DNA from: JAZRUF01 sp045636205
GTDB lineage: Bacteria; Bacillota; Clostridia; Oscillospirales; JAAYXM01
Length of the DNA: 5,558 nucleotides
Assembly (NCBI GenBank): GCA_045636205.1
Contig: JAZTXE010000032.1
Location: forward strand, 1 to 5,558
Direction: 5' to 3'
Shown here piece after piece: positions 5,100 to 5,558 of this stretch. The position numbers and the translations under genes were made by a program. A model generated the notes under the pieces. That model did no database searches and was not told the DNA's origin. It saw only the letters and a list, made by a program, of their open reading frames with translations. Positions within the stretch are counted from its first letter, which is position 1. Each line of letters opens with the position of its first letter.

Positions 5100-5558
5100 T
5101 TATTTTTCGAGTTTTTCGCGGTACTCGGTCGGAGATACGCCGATAACTTGCTTAAACGTGCGCGAAAACGTAAACGGTTCATAGCCGACGGAATAAGCGA
5201 CGCTTGAAATCGTCAGATTTGGCTCCATCAAAAACTCACATGCTTTTTTCATTCGCAGACGAATCAGGTATTCCTGCGGCGAGGTTTCCATATACTGCTT
5301 GAACATGCGTGAGAAATACGAACGGTCAAGCCCGAGTGCGCTTGCGACATCGCTTATTGATATTTTATTGGGATAATTTATATCAAAATACTGCAGAGCT
5401 TTTTCAATAAAGTTATTCGTACTCCCAAATACATTGTTTGCGTCATATTTTGACACATACTTTGCAAGAATTGAAAAAATCTTGCAAACGTACATAGTCT
5501 GGTCAAATGGATTGTTTTGGTCAGACTCATAGAGTTCAATGAGTTTATCATAGCAGGG
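5100..5558 (-). CDS. AraC-family transcriptional regulator (5' end missing)
   Basis: On the - strand the frame ends at TAA (5100-5102) and stays open to the window edge. It gives 152 visible residues, beginning PCYDKLIELYESDQNNPF. The ATG at 5495 is internal, because the 21 codons before it are open and read like normal linker protein. The C-terminal ~100 residues are a complete AraC/XylS DNA-binding domain with two helix-turn-helix units: ISISDVASALGLDRSYFSRMFK, whose second half is the recognition helix, and ISSVAYSVGYEPFTFSRTFK. It includes the family signature around GVSPTEYR. The missing N-terminal part would normally be a cupin-like sugar-sensing domain. Members commonly control carbohydrate uptake genes, so the adjacent transporter or the lipoprotein operon are plausible targets. 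The gene converges on the transporter gene, so its own promoter lies outside the window. Family assignment is firm; the inducer is unknown. Confidence 0.93.
   Translation of the reverse strand, partial: PCYDKLIELYESDQNNPFDQTMYVCKIFSILAKYVSKYDANNVFGSTNNFIEKALQYFDINYPNKISISDVASALGLDRSYFSRMFKQYMETSPQEYLIRLRMKKACEFLMEPNLTISSVAYSVGYEPFTFSRTFKQVIGVSPTEYREKLEK

Noticed and set aside
4220..5182. Long open frames on the - strand within the transporter gene (4220-4585, 4799-5182)
   Set aside because: They lie antisense to a well-supported membrane protein, are rich in Arg/His/Cys/Ser as antisense shadows are, and show no ribosome binding site or recognisable domain; the second also runs across the terminator and into the regulator.
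5495..5558. ATG at 5495 (- strand) as the start of the AraC regulator
   Set aside because: The 21 codons upstream remain open to the window edge and read as ordinary protein (CYDKLIELYESD), and a start there would leave no sensor domain; the gene is simply cut by the window.

Overview
The window reads as chromosomal DNA of a low-to-moderate GC Gram-positive anaerobe, most likely a gut-type Clostridia (Ruminococcaceae/Lachnospiraceae-like). The grounds are strong AGGAGG-type ribosome binding sites, a lipoprotein sugar-binding protein of the LplA/YtcQ style, an AraC-type sugar regulator, and a small 'MKKY..PELEI..F..EDI' protein of a kind I associate with clostridial genomes. No RNA genes, CRISPR array or insertion sequence was seen.

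Layout. (1) 1-1488, +: the 3' part of a gene for a secreted protein of unknown function. The mature part holds two diverged tandem copies of a roughly 160-190 residue domain and a separate C-terminal module. (2) 1502-1669, +: a 55-residue protein translated from a Shine-Dalgarno that overlaps the previous stop, so the two genes form one unit. (3) 1690-1715: a perfect hairpin without a U-tract. (4) 1752-3299, +: an extracellular solute-binding lipoprotein. (5) 3308-3601, +: a 97-residue protein that looks like a DUF559 (restriction-endonuclease-fold) remnant lacking the catalytic Glu, closely coupled to the lipoprotein gene. (6) 3608-3645: a good intrinsic terminator. (7) 3673-3701: a near-consensus promoter whose -10 lies in an AT-only repeat/palindrome. 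(8) 3749-5053, +: a 12-TM major facilitator transporter of the organophosphate:phosphate antiporter (GlpT/UhpT) family. (9) 5065-5092: a bidirectional terminator. (10) 5100-5558, -: the 3' part of an AraC-family regulator that runs off the window.

How the genes may work together (inference): the lipoprotein, the OPA-type transporter and the AraC regulator suit a carbohydrate or sugar-phosphate uptake locus. However, no ABC permease is present beside the binding protein, and the transporter has its own promoter. The first two genes look like a separate cell-surface unit of unknown role. I do not see a clear undescribed defence or mobile system. The least explained items are the 55-residue protein with its leader-like N-terminus, the duplicated secreted domain, and the catalytically degenerate DUF559-like ORF.
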